Below, piece after piece: positions 47,449-55,882 of a stretch of 64,000 nucleotides of DNA. A model generated the notes under the pieces. It was not told the origin of the DNA. It searched no databases and was given only the letters and a program-made list of their open reading frames with translations. Positions within the stretch are counted from its first letter, which is position 1, and the number at the start of each line of letters is the position of its first letter. The translations under genes and the position numbers were made by a program. Origin of the DNA: Bradyrhizobium nitroreducens (GTDB lineage: Bacteria > Pseudomonadota > Alphaproteobacteria > Rhizobiales > Xanthobacteraceae); contig NZ_LFJC01000003.1 in the NCBI RefSeq assembly GCF_002776695.1, positions 4,698,896 through 4,762,895 of the forward strand, given 5' to 3'.

Positions 47449-47477
47449 GATCGGGCCGGCATGATGCCGGCCCGATC
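47449..47477 (+). terminator. Strong hairpin after the flagellin gene
   Basis: GATCGGGCCGGCAT and ATGCCGGCCCGATC make a 12-14 bp perfect stem with a loop of about five bases, followed by pyrimidine-rich CTCTCTGTC. It would end or reduce transcription before fliD, which fits a far higher need for flagellin than for the cap. Confidence 0.75.
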
Positions 47478-47498
47478 CTCTCTGTCGGGGACAAGCAA

Positions 47499-49190
47499 GT
47501 GGCCAGCGTCAGTTCGAGCACCAGCAGCACAAGCACGACTTCCTCGGGCGTGTCGGTCACGACGAGCGGAACCACCAATTCGAGCAGCATCGATTGGACG
47601 GCGCTGATCCAATCCGCCGTCGACGCGAAGACCGCGCAGGCGGACACGATCTCGACCACGATTACGAACAACGAGGCCAAGATCTCGGCCTATCAAACGC
47701 TCCAGACCGATCTGAAGACGTTATCGTCGGGGCTGGCCTCGCTATCGACCGCCGTAGTCAACTCTCTGTCCACCAGTGCCTTTGCGGCGCGCGCGGCGAG
47801 CATCAGTTCCACCGGCGACGTGAGCGCCTCGTCGGCGCTCTCCATGACGCTCAAGAGCGCGGCCGCGACCGGCGACCACACGCTCACGATCAGTCAGCTG
47901 GCCGCCGCTCAAAAGGTTTCCGGCGCCTCGCAATCCAGTCAGACCGACGAACTCGGATATTCGGGCACGTTTTCCATCGGTCTGGAGGGCGGTGCTACGT
48001 CCGATATCACCATCACCAGCACAATGTCGCTTCAGGACGTCGTCGATGCCATCAATGCCCAGACCTCGACCACCAACGTCCAGGCCTCGATCGTCCAGGT
48101 CTCCAGCACGTCGTTCCAGATGGTGCTGACGGGTACGGAGGATGCCGCCGACATCACTTATTCGAGCACGTCCGGCGACGACATCCTGAACAAGCTCGGC
48201 GTGACCGACAGTTCGGGGAGCTTCACCGACGTGCTTCAGGAGGCGCAGGCCGCCGAGTTCACGCTCGACGGCATCGCGATGACCCGCGACACCAACGACA
48301 TCTCGGACGTCCTGAGCGGGGTTACCTTCAGCCTGCTCCAGAGCACGCCGGACGGAACGACGCTGAATATCAGCATCGAGACCGATACCAGCCAGATCCA
48401 ATCGACGCTGGAGACGTTCGTCACCAACTACAACGCATTTCGCGACGAGGTGATTGGCCAGCAGGCGACCTCGACAGACGGTACCGCGGATTCGAGCGCG
48501 GTGCTGTTCGGCGATGGCACCATGCGCAACATCATGGATGCGCTGCAGAACGCATTGAACTCGACCGTGGGCGGCCTGACCATGGCCGATCTCGGCCTGT
48601 CCTTCAACGAGAGCAATGAACTCGAACTGGACACCAGCACGCTGTCGGACATCCTGAGTACGAACCTGAGTGGCGTGACCAAGCTGTTGTCTGCACAGAC
48701 CACGACGTCGTCGAGCCAACTCAGTGTCGTCAATACCGGAACGTCGCCGCAATCCTTCACTCTGGATCTGGCCGTCGATTCCGACGGCAACCTCACCTCG
48801 GCGTCGGTCGGCGGGGACTCGTCGCTGTTCACGGTCAGCGGCACCACGATCATCGGCGCTTCCGGCTCGATCTATGCCGGCATGGCCTTCACCTATAGCG
48901 GCTCGACCTCGCAGTCGATCTCGGTGACGTCGACCTCGGGCATCGCGACGCAGCTCTATCGGCTTGCAAAGGACTACTCATCCTCGACCGGCGTGCTGCA
49001 AACGCAGATTACCAGCCTGACGACCCGCGACGATGAGCTTCAACAGAAGGTTGACGACATCAACAGCGCAGCGTCGACCCTGCAGTCGCAGCTCGAGACG
49101 CAATACGCGAAGTACCAGGCGGCGATCGAGAGCGCCAACAGCACGCTCAACTATCTCAAGGCCCTGCTCAATTCCAGCTCGAGTAACTGA
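47499..49190 (+). CDS. fliD: Flagellar filament cap protein
   Basis: 563 residues with an extremely Ser/Thr-rich leader (SVSSSTSSTSTTSSGVSVTT), the hydrophobic DW-type contact helix (SSIDWTALIQSAVDAKTAQAD), FliD N and C domains (FTLDGIAMTRDTNDISDVL, MADLGLSFNESNELELDTS) and a C-terminal coiled coil (QQKVDDINSAASTLQSQLE). It caps the growing filament and helps fold flagellin. Start codon is GTG; no clean ribosome site was seen. Two bases separate it from fliS. Confidence 0.92.
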   Translation: MASVSSSTSSTSTTSSGVSVTTSGTTNSSSIDWTALIQSAVDAKTAQADTISTTITNNEAKISAYQTLQTDLKTLSSGLASLSTAVVNSLSTSAFAARAASISSTGDVSASSALSMTLKSAAATGDHTLTISQLAAAQKVSGASQSSQTDELGYSGTFSIGLEGGATSDITITSTMSLQDVVDAINAQTSTTNVQASIVQVSSTSFQMVLTGTEDAADITYSSTSGDDILNKLGVTDSSGSFTDVLQEAQAAEFTLDGIAMTRDTNDISDVLSGVTFSLLQSTPDGTTLNISIETDTSQIQSTLETFVTNYNAFRDEVIGQQATSTDGTADSSAVLFGDGTMRNIMDALQNALNSTVGGLTMADLGLSFNESNELELDTSTLSDILSTNLSGVTKLLSAQTTTSSSQLSVVNTGTSPQSFTLDLAVDSDGNLTSASVGGDSSLFTVSGTTIIGASGSIYAGMAFTYSGSTSQSISVTSTSGIATQLYRLAKDYSSSTGVLQTQITSLTTRDDELQQKVDDINSAASTLQSQLETQYAKYQAAIESANSTLNYLKALLNSSSSN

Positions 49191-49192
49191 CG

Positions 49193-49618
49193 ATGAACAA
49201 TCCGATGGCGTACATGGCCAATCAGGCCTATCGGGGAGCGGCAACCAGCGTGCCGCCGCTCAAGGCGGTGTCGATGCTGCTGGGTGGCGCGATTACCTTC
49301 CTCCAGAAGTCGTTGAATGCCCAGGAGGGGCGGCGCTTCGAGGAGGGACACGAGCACCTGATGAAGGCGACCGCGATCCTGCGCGGGCTGAGCCACAATC
49401 TCGATTTTACCAGAGGCGGGGCTGTGGCGGAACGGATGTTCCAGACCTACAACGCCCTGATCCTGGCGAGCCTCAAGGCTTACGGCCGGCCGCATGCCCG
49501 GGAGAGTTTTCGGCGGATCATCGCCGGACTGACCGAACTGCGGGAGGCCTGGGAGTCCGTCGATGCGACGTTGCGGAGCAGCAAGGCCGGCGCGGCCGAT
49601 TCGGCCCGCTCGGGCTGA
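49193..49618 (+). CDS. fliS: Flagellin export chaperone
   Basis: 141-residue all-helical chaperone. MAYMANQAYRGAATSVPPL and MLLGGAITFLQKSLNAQEG and the later HLMKATAILRGLSHNLDF are FliS traits. It binds the flagellin C-terminus and prevents early polymerisation. It follows fliD by two bases, presumably coupled. The C-terminal extension is short and Ala/Ser-rich. Confidence 0.88.
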   Translation: MNNPMAYMANQAYRGAATSVPPLKAVSMLLGGAITFLQKSLNAQEGRRFEEGHEHLMKATAILRGLSHNLDFTRGGAVAERMFQTYNALILASLKAYGRPHARESFRRIIAGLTELREAWESVDATLRSSKAGAADSARSG

Positions 49619-49622
49619 AGAG

Positions 49623-49643
49623 GTCCCTTCTTTCGCATTGAAG
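49623..49643 (+). terminator. Hairpin after fliS
   Basis: CCCTTC and GAAGGG pair over a nine-base loop, directly after the fliS stop. A weak candidate; no T-run follows. Confidence 0.35.
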
Positions 49644-49777
49644 GGAAGGGCAGCCTGCCGTTTCGACTGCTTTCCGTAGTGCTGCGGGCGCTTTTGGTGC
49701 CCAAAGCCGCCGAAATCCGGTTTCCGCCTCGTTCGCAATGCTTTATGACGGCCTTAACAAGGCGGGACCGGCGGGCG

Positions 49778-50050
49778 ATGGACGTCACCGAGTTTGAGGA
49801 ACTGATCGACCGGCTGGGCGAGGATCTGTCCCTCTGGCCCGACGATCGCCGCTTGCCCGCCGAAGAGCTGCTGGCGCACTCGTCCGCTGCGCAAGCCCTG
49901 TTGGAAGAGGCGCGCGCCTTGCGCCTCGCGCTTGCAGCTCCACCGGTCCGTGCCCCCAAAGGGCTAGCCGACCGCATCGTTGCTGCCGCTGCGAGAATGA
50001 AGGGCGACACTGCCGAGCCGCGCACCGAGGGCGAGACGGCGGAGAGCTGA
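49778..50050 (+). CDS. Small hypothetical protein with LWP motif
   Basis: 90 residues: DVTEFEELIDRLGEDLSLWP then a helix with ALLEEARALRLALAAPPVRA and ADRIVAAAARM. Small proteins of this composition occur next to ECF sigma factors in alphaproteobacteria and are thought to be sigma-associated; here the nearest sigma gene is 3.3 kb upstream, beyond fliCDS. Function is not known. ATG 49778 is preferred to the earlier in-frame ATG 49745 because it begins the conserved part. Confidence 0.6.
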   Translation: MDVTEFEELIDRLGEDLSLWPDDRRLPAEELLAHSSAAQALLEEARALRLALAAPPVRAPKGLADRIVAAAARMKGDTAEPRTEGETAES

Positions 50051-50120
50051 ACGGCGCCATCCGCAGCCTCCTGTCTTCGCCTCTCTGCAGTTGCGACAGC
50101 TGCTGCAGATCGCGAGAGGT

Positions 50121-50200
50121 CGTCATGCCCGGACCTGTCCCAGGCATCCACGTAACCCACTCAGAAAGTCGTGGATGGCCGGGTCAAGCCCGGCCGCGGC
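50121..50200. repeat. Dispersed palindromic repeat, family B copy 2
   Basis: CGTCATGCCCGGACCTGTCC, CATCCACG and GTGGATGGCCGGGTCAAGCC match the copy at 4507-4629 in order and sequence with some changes. It sits in the 421-bp gap between the LWP protein and flgD; the rest of that gap shows no gene. Confidence 0.72.
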
Positions 50201-50471
50201 GTTGCGGAAACGTCGGCGTCCCGGACATCATCTCGCATGCGATTGCTTTGTCGCGAGCGCAGAGAGCGGGGCAGCTTCCTGGCAACAGATTAGCCTGACA
50301 TCGCTCTTCTGACGCGCACGCACACGGCAGATTTTGCCGTGTCGAATGCCGCTTTCGCGCGCGTGAATCCCCGCCTGAATCCGCGCGCCCACCCGTTTCA
50401 TCAGCACACAGATTTCAAGCGCCGCCGACCAACACCTGGTCGCAGGCAGCGCGGGAAAGCCGGAGTTTCTG

Positions 50472-51137
50472 ATGACCGTTTCCGCAACGAGCTCTGCGAC
50501 GACTGCGACCACGACGACGTCGTCGTCGAGCACGTCGTCCAATTCGACGCTGACGTCCAGCGATTTCCTGAGCCTGCTCGTCAGCGAGCTCCAGAACCAG
50601 AATCCGCTGGATGCGACCTCGACCACCGACCTCGTCAATCAGCTCACCTCCTACGCGAATTTCACCTCCCAGCAGTCGATCAACTCCAACCTTACTTCGC
50701 TCGCGAGCTCGTTCTCCAGCCTCGTGACGCTGAATTCGGTGAACTACATCGGCCACACCGTCGAGGCGAAGACGGATACCTCGACGCTGAGCAACGGCTC
50801 GGCGACGTTCGGCTACTCGCTGTCCTCGACAGCGTCCGACGTCTCGATCAGCATCTCGGATTCCTCCGGCAACGTCGTCTACACGGGGACCGGGACCGGC
50901 AATTCCGGCTCCAACAGTTTCACCTGGGACGGCAAGGACTCCAGCGGCAACCAGCTCTCCGACGGCGGTCAGTACACGATCTCGGTGACCGCGACGAATT
51001 CCTCCGGCAATTCGGTCCTCAACTACACGACCGTCACCGGCACGGTGACCGGCATCGACACCTCGACCTCGACACCCTCGCTGACCGTGAACGGCGTCTC
51101 CGTCAGCGCCGCCAACATCATCGGCGTCACATCCTGA
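50472..51137 (+). CDS. flgD: Flagellar hook assembly scaffold protein
   Basis: 221 residues. After a Ser/Thr-rich leader the hook-capping domain is clear: SDFLSLLVSELQNQNPLDAT and DLVNQLTSYANFTSQQSIN, then a Tudor/Fn3-like domain (FTWDGKDSSGNQLSDGGQYTI). It caps the hook while FlgE polymerises. Ribosome site CCGGAG. The leader is more Ser/Thr-rich than usual for FlgD. Confidence 0.93.
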   Translation: MTVSATSSATTATTTTSSSSTSSNSTLTSSDFLSLLVSELQNQNPLDATSTTDLVNQLTSYANFTSQQSINSNLTSLASSFSSLVTLNSVNYIGHTVEAKTDTSTLSNGSATFGYSLSSTASDVSISISDSSGNVVYTGTGTGNSGSNSFTWDGKDSSGNQLSDGGQYTISVTATNSSGNSVLNYTTVTGTVTGIDTSTSTPSLTVNGVSVSAANIIGVTS

Positions 51138-51156
51138 TTTCTTCCGGAGTTTTATC

Positions 51157-52422
51157 ATGAGTCTCAGCGGCGCATTATCCTCGGCGATCTCGGCGCTCAG
51201 TGCGCAGAGCCAGTCCCTGTCGATGATCAGCGACAACATCGCCAATTCCGACACGACCGCCTACAAGACGACGTCCGGGATGTTTGACGCGCTCGTGACG
51301 GCGTCGAGCAACACGACCTCTTACGCCTCGGGCGGCGTCACCGTCTCGGGCCGCGCCAACATCACCCAGCAGGGCCTGCTGGCTGCGACTTCCAACGCCA
51401 CCGACGTCGCGATCCAGGGCTCCGGGTTTTTCGTGGTGACCAATGCCATGTCGGGCGGCACCGTCGCCTACACCCGCAACGGTGCCTTCACCACCGACAA
51501 TGCCGGCTATCTCCAGAACAACGGCTATTATCTCGAGGGATGGCGCACCGACGCCGACGGCAATGTCGTCGGCAGCGAGTCGGCGAGCAATCTCGAACCG
51601 ATCAATACCCAGGTCGCCTCGACCAGCGGCAGTGCCACGACCAAGACCACGATTGCGGCCAACTTGCCGTCGGATGCGGCCACCGGCGATACCTATACCA
51701 GTTCGATGACGGTCTACGATTCGCTCGGCGCCGCGAACTCGATGCAGATCACCTGGTCCAAGACCGGCACCAACAGCTGGAGTGCGAGCTTCGCCAACCC
51801 GACCTCAACCTCGGATACCACCACCGCGACGGGCACGGCTTCCGGCACGATCGACATCACTTTCAACAGCGACGGCTCGCTCGCCAGTACCAGCCCGGAC
51901 CCGGCGACCGTCTCGATCACAGGCTGGACCGATGGCGCGGCCAACAGCACGATCACCATGGATCTCGGTACCGCCGGCAAGACCGATGGCCTCACGCAAT
52001 ATGCCTCCGGCGAGACCACGCCGTCCGTCAACGTCACCAGCATCGACTCCGACGGCCTGTCCTACGGCAAGCTGTCCAGCATCGCGATCGGCGATAACGG
52101 CGTGGTCAACGCCACCTATTCCAACGGTCAGACCATCGCGATCTACAAGATCGCGGTGGCGACCTTCGCCGCTCCCAACGGGCTCGCCGCTTCCAGCGAC
52201 GGGATCTATTCGGCGACCGTGACGTCGGGCAATGCCGCGTTGCAGGCCTCCGGCGAGAACGGCGCGGGCACCATCTTCGGCAGCGAACTGGAGTCCTCGA
52301 CCACCGACACCAGCAGCCAGTTCTCCAGCATGATCTCGGCGCAGCAGGCCTATTCGGCGGCGTCCCAGGTCATCTCGACCGTCAACAAGATGTACGACAC
52401 CCTGATCTCGGCGATGAGGTGA
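51157..52422 (+). CDS. flgE: Flagellar hook protein
   Basis: 421 residues. The N-terminal rod motif (MSLSGALSSAISALSAQSQS, then SDNIANSDTTAYKTTSGMF) and C-terminal (ISAQQAYSAASQVISTVNKM) pair, with GSGFFVV and a large Ser/Thr-rich outer domain, identify the hook subunit. It polymerises into the hook after export. CCGGAG is upstream. Nineteen bases after flgD. Confidence 0.93.
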   Translation: MSLSGALSSAISALSAQSQSLSMISDNIANSDTTAYKTTSGMFDALVTASSNTTSYASGGVTVSGRANITQQGLLAATSNATDVAIQGSGFFVVTNAMSGGTVAYTRNGAFTTDNAGYLQNNGYYLEGWRTDADGNVVGSESASNLEPINTQVASTSGSATTKTTIAANLPSDAATGDTYTSSMTVYDSLGAANSMQITWSKTGTNSWSASFANPTSTSDTTTATGTASGTIDITFNSDGSLASTSPDPATVSITGWTDGAANSTITMDLGTAGKTDGLTQYASGETTPSVNVTSIDSDGLSYGKLSSIAIGDNGVVNATYSNGQTIAIYKIAVATFAAPNGLAASSDGIYSATVTSGNAALQASGENGAGTIFGSELESSTTDTSSQFSSMISAQQAYSAASQVISTVNKMYDTLISAMR

Positions 52423-52686
52423 GTGGTGCGCAGTGAGGAATCCAGGGATGCCGGAGAGGGGTTGCTGCGTCGGCTGCAACGGCTGGTGGCGCGGGCCACG
52501 ACCGTCAGGGGCCGCGACCGCAGGCAACTGCTAGCACTGATCGACGAGGTCGAGACGGCCCGCCGCGGCCTGTTGCGGGAGTGCGCGGAGATCGAGAGCG
52601 AGATGAGGCAAGCGACCGTCAGGAAGAGCGCGATCGGGGCTTACCTGCGTAACGCGCAGGTAAGCCGCGGCAGACGGACTAACTAG
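52423..52686 (+). CDS. Small basic helical protein between flgE and flgN-like gene
   Basis: 87 residues; GTG start immediately abuts the flgE stop, so it is translated by coupling. It is strongly helical and charged (LLRRLQRLVARATTV, RQLLALIDEVETARRGLLR, IESEMRQATVRKSAIGAYLRN). The size and position would suit a flagellar export chaperone or FliT/FlgN-like helper; sequence similarity is not strong enough to name it. Confidence 0.55.
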   Translation: MVRSEESRDAGEGLLRRLQRLVARATTVRGRDRRQLLALIDEVETARRGLLRECAEIESEMRQATVRKSAIGAYLRNAQVSRGRRTN

Positions 52687-52695
52687 AAGAAGGCG

Positions 52696-53157
52696 ATGAC
52701 CATGACTGTAGCCAAAGCCACGAGAACGAGCGCTGCACACGGCGACACGCGGATCAAGTCGCTGATCGCGCTCATCGACGTTCTGACCGCGCTGGTCGCC
52801 GAGGAGAATGTGGAGCTCGCCAAGGGCCTGCCGGCCTCGCGCCTGAAGCAGGTCGACGAGAAGAACCGCCTGGCGGAGATGTTCGAACGGACCGTTGCCG
52901 AGTGCGCGGCGGGTACGACCAGCCTGAACGTCCCGGACCGGATCCTGCGCGAGCAGCTGATGGAGCGGATCCTGAAGCTGCGCGCGGCGATGGACGAGAA
53001 CCTGGTGCGCCTGCGCGCGGCGATCGAGGCCAGCAACCGCCGGATCGAGGCCGTCATGCAGGCGATCCGCGAGCAGATCGCGGCGGTGTCGCCCTATGGC
53101 GCCTCCGGCCGGGTCGCGGCGCGCCCCGTCTCCAGCGGCACCAGCCGCAGCGCCTGA
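52696..53157 (+). CDS. FlgN-like flagellar export chaperone
   Basis: 153 residues, helical. IKSLIALIDVLTALVAEENVEL is close to the N-terminal helix of FlgN, with a later long helix pair (LMERILKLRAAMDENLVRLR, AAIEASNRRIEAVMQAIREQ). FlgN holds FlgK and FlgL before export; both genes follow. ATG 52696 and ATG 52702 are both possible; the second has AGAAGG at a better distance. Confidence 0.7.
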   Translation: MTMTVAKATRTSAAHGDTRIKSLIALIDVLTALVAEENVELAKGLPASRLKQVDEKNRLAEMFERTVAECAAGTTSLNVPDRILREQLMERILKLRAAMDENLVRLRAAIEASNRRIEAVMQAIREQIAAVSPYGASGRVAARPVSSGTSRSA

Positions 53158-53175
53158 CGAGTCGAGGATCCCGCC

Positions 53176-54951
53176 GTGTCACTCAATATCGCACGATCGA
53201 TCGCCTTCAGCGGGCTGTCGGCCACGTCGGTGCAGATCAGCGTGACGTCGTCGAACATCTCGAACGCCGACACGACGGGCTACACCGCGAAGACCGCCAG
53301 CCAGTCGAGCAGCGTCACCAACGGTGTCGGCACCGGCGTCACCGTGACCGGCATCACCTCGACGGTCGACAAGCTGCTGTTGAAGTCGCTGGTCGGGGCA
53401 ACCTCCGACCTCGGATCGGCCGATACGACCAACACCTATCTGACCTCGCTCGAAAAGCTCTACGGCTCGACCAGCAGCAGTGGCGACAGCTCCACGGGAA
53501 CCTCGCTCGCGAACAGCATCGCCTCGCTGGAATCGGCGCTATCGTCGTTGGCGAGCACGCCGAGCAGCGCCTCGCTGCAATCCAACGTCATCAGCGCGCT
53601 CGACGACGTCGCGAGCCAGTTGCGGGAGACATCGAGCGGCATCCAGAAGCTGCGCTCCGACGCCGACCAGGACATCTCGTCCTCGATCGACGAAGTGAAT
53701 GGGGATCTGGAGCAGATCGCGGATCTCAACGCTGCGATCAAGCAGACGGCGGCGGCCGGCCAGTCGACCGCGGACCTGGAGGACCAGCGCAACACCGCGC
53801 TCCAGGACGTCGCCTCCAAGATGAACATCAGCTATTTCACGGCGTCGAACGGCGATCTCCAGATCTATACCACGTCCGGCCAGGCGCTGGTCGACAGTTC
53901 GGCGCACGCGATTAGCTATACCGCCGCGGCCAACGTGACGGCGTCGACGACTTACACCGCCGGCTCGTCGTCGAGCGGCTTCAGCGCGATCACGGTGAAC
54001 GGCGTCGATATCACCTCCCAGATATCGGGCGGCGACATCGGCGCGCTCGTCACGCTCCGCGACAAGACCCTGCCGGCGGCGCAGTCCCAGCTCGACCAGC
54101 TCGCACAGCAGCTCGCCTCGGCCATGAACAGCGTCTCGAACGGCGCCTCTTCGGTGCCGGCGCCCACCAGCCTGACCGGTACGACTGCCGTCACCAGTAG
54201 CACGGCGCTCTCCGCCACCGGCACGGTGCGCATCGCCGCCACCGACCAGAGCGGCAATCTGGTCTCCTACGGTGATCTCGACCTGTCGTCCTATGCCACG
54301 GTCGGCGATCTCGTCACCGCGATCAACGGCATCTCCGGACTCTCCGCGTCGGTCGATTCGGACGGTCATCTCTCGATCACGGCGACCGGCTCCGGCAATG
54401 GCGTCGCCATCAACGAGATGACGAGCTCGGTGGGAAGCTCCGGCGAAGGGTTTTCGGAGTATTTCGGTCTCAACGACTTGGTAACTGGAACGAGCGCTTC
54501 GGATATCGCGGTCAACAGCAAAATCCTGTCCGGGACCAACGAGCTTCAGCTCGCGACACTGGACTCCTCCTCGAGCCTGACGGTCGGCGGTTCGGTGCTG
54601 TCGTCGGGGTCTGCCACCGTCGTCAATGCCTTCTACGATGCCTTGACGGAGTCCCGGACATTTTCCTCCACCGGCGGGCTCGCCGCCACCACCGGCTCCC
54701 TCGCCGATTACGCCTCGGCCGTCGTCTCCGACGTCGCGAGCAAGTCGTCGCAGGCCTCCACCAACTACACCGCCAAGGAGACCGCGCAGTCGACCTATGC
54801 GAACTCGCTGTCGTCGCAGTCGGGCGTCAACCTGGACGAGGAGTCGGCGAAGCTCAGCACGCTCCAGAACAAATATTCGGCAGCTTCCGCGCTGATCCAG
54901 GCCATCAACTCGATGTATTCGTCGCTGCTCTCCGCCGTGCAGTCGACATAG
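53176..54951 (+). CDS. flgK: Flagellar hook-associated protein 1
   Basis: 591 residues. N-terminal SLNIARSIAFSGLSATSVQI then SSNISNADTTGYTAKTA and C-terminal SGVNLDEESAKLSTLQNKYSA with AALIQAINSMYSSLLSAV-type helix are standard FlgK. The centre is highly Ser/Thr-rich. It forms the hook-filament junction. GTG start; GAGGATC lies upstream. Confidence 0.94.
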   Translation: MSLNIARSIAFSGLSATSVQISVTSSNISNADTTGYTAKTASQSSSVTNGVGTGVTVTGITSTVDKLLLKSLVGATSDLGSADTTNTYLTSLEKLYGSTSSSGDSSTGTSLANSIASLESALSSLASTPSSASLQSNVISALDDVASQLRETSSGIQKLRSDADQDISSSIDEVNGDLEQIADLNAAIKQTAAAGQSTADLEDQRNTALQDVASKMNISYFTASNGDLQIYTTSGQALVDSSAHAISYTAAANVTASTTYTAGSSSSGFSAITVNGVDITSQISGGDIGALVTLRDKTLPAAQSQLDQLAQQLASAMNSVSNGASSVPAPTSLTGTTAVTSSTALSATGTVRIAATDQSGNLVSYGDLDLSSYATVGDLVTAINGISGLSASVDSDGHLSITATGSGNGVAINEMTSSVGSSGEGFSEYFGLNDLVTGTSASDIAVNSKILSGTNELQLATLDSSSSLTVGGSVLSSGSATVVNAFYDALTESRTFSSTGGLAATTGSLADYASAVVSDVASKSSQASTNYTAKETAQSTYANSLSSQSGVNLDEESAKLSTLQNKYSAASALIQAINSMYSSLLSAVQST

Positions 54952-54964
54952 GAGGCAGTGGGAC

Positions 54965-55876
54965 ATGGTGGCGATGCGGGTCGCGACCTTCGCGCAGTCG
55001 AGCAAGATGATCTCCGACGCACTGCGCGTGCAGGCGGTGATGGCCGAGAAGCAGGTCCAGGAATCGTCGGGCATCATCTCGAGCGATCTCGGCGGCTACG
55101 GCTCGGACGCCCAGCACGTCGTCAACCTCCAGGTCTCGGTGACGCGCGCGCAGTCCTATATCGACGCCGCGACGCTCGCCGACAGCAAGGTGCAGGTGAT
55201 GTATTCGGCGGTCGGCTCCATGACCGACATCATCACTCAACTTCGCTCCCAGCTCAGCGCCGCCTCGACCGGAAGCTCGACCGAGACGACCTCGGTGATC
55301 AGCTCCGCCCAGCAGATGCTGGAGGAGATGGGGTCGATCATGAACACCCAATATGACGGCCAATATGTCTTTGCCGGCGGCAAGACGGACACGGCCCCGG
55401 TCGATCTCACGAGCTTTTCGTCGGGGACGGGGTCCCTCACCACGGCGGACAGCAGCTACTACGCTGGCGACGACGAGATCGCCTCGGTGCGTGTCGGTGC
55501 CGGTGAAACCGTCTCCTATGGTGTCACCGCCGACAATTCGGCGTTCGAGGAGGTGATGCGTGTGCTGAAATTCGTGGCCAACAGCACCTCGCTCTCATCC
55601 GCGGACATCTCCAGCGCGCTCGATCTTGCCGGCACTGCGCTCGACGACACGGCAGCCGTGCAGGCGAAGCTTTCCAGCGCGGCGTCCTCGATCGAGACGG
55701 CCAGCGCCCGCCAGAGCGACTACAAGAGCTATGCCGAGACGTTGTCGAGCGACCTCACCAGCGTCGACGTCGCCGCCATCACGGCGGAGCTCTCGACCTA
55801 CGAGTCGCAACTGACTGCGTCCTATTCGGCGCTTGGCAAGATCCTGAGTCTGAACCTTGCGAGCTATCTGAAATAG
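54965..55876 (+). CDS. flgL: Flagellar hook-associated protein 3
   Basis: 303 residues with flagellin-like ends: MRVATFAQSSKMISDALRVQ then QVQESSGIISSDLGGYG, and a C-terminal helix (AAITAELSTYESQLTASYSA). It joins FlgK to filament. AGGAGGCAG lies upstream, 13 bp after flgK. Last gene of the flagellar run; converges with the acyl-CoA synthetase. Confidence 0.93.
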   Translation: MVAMRVATFAQSSKMISDALRVQAVMAEKQVQESSGIISSDLGGYGSDAQHVVNLQVSVTRAQSYIDAATLADSKVQVMYSAVGSMTDIITQLRSQLSAASTGSSTETTSVISSAQQMLEEMGSIMNTQYDGQYVFAGGKTDTAPVDLTSFSSGTGSLTTADSSYYAGDDEIASVRVGAGETVSYGVTADNSAFEEVMRVLKFVANSTSLSSADISSALDLAGTALDDTAAVQAKLSSAASSIETASARQSDYKSYAETLSSDLTSVDVAAITAELSTYESQLTASYSALGKILSLNLASYLK

Positions 55877-55882
55877 GACGGG

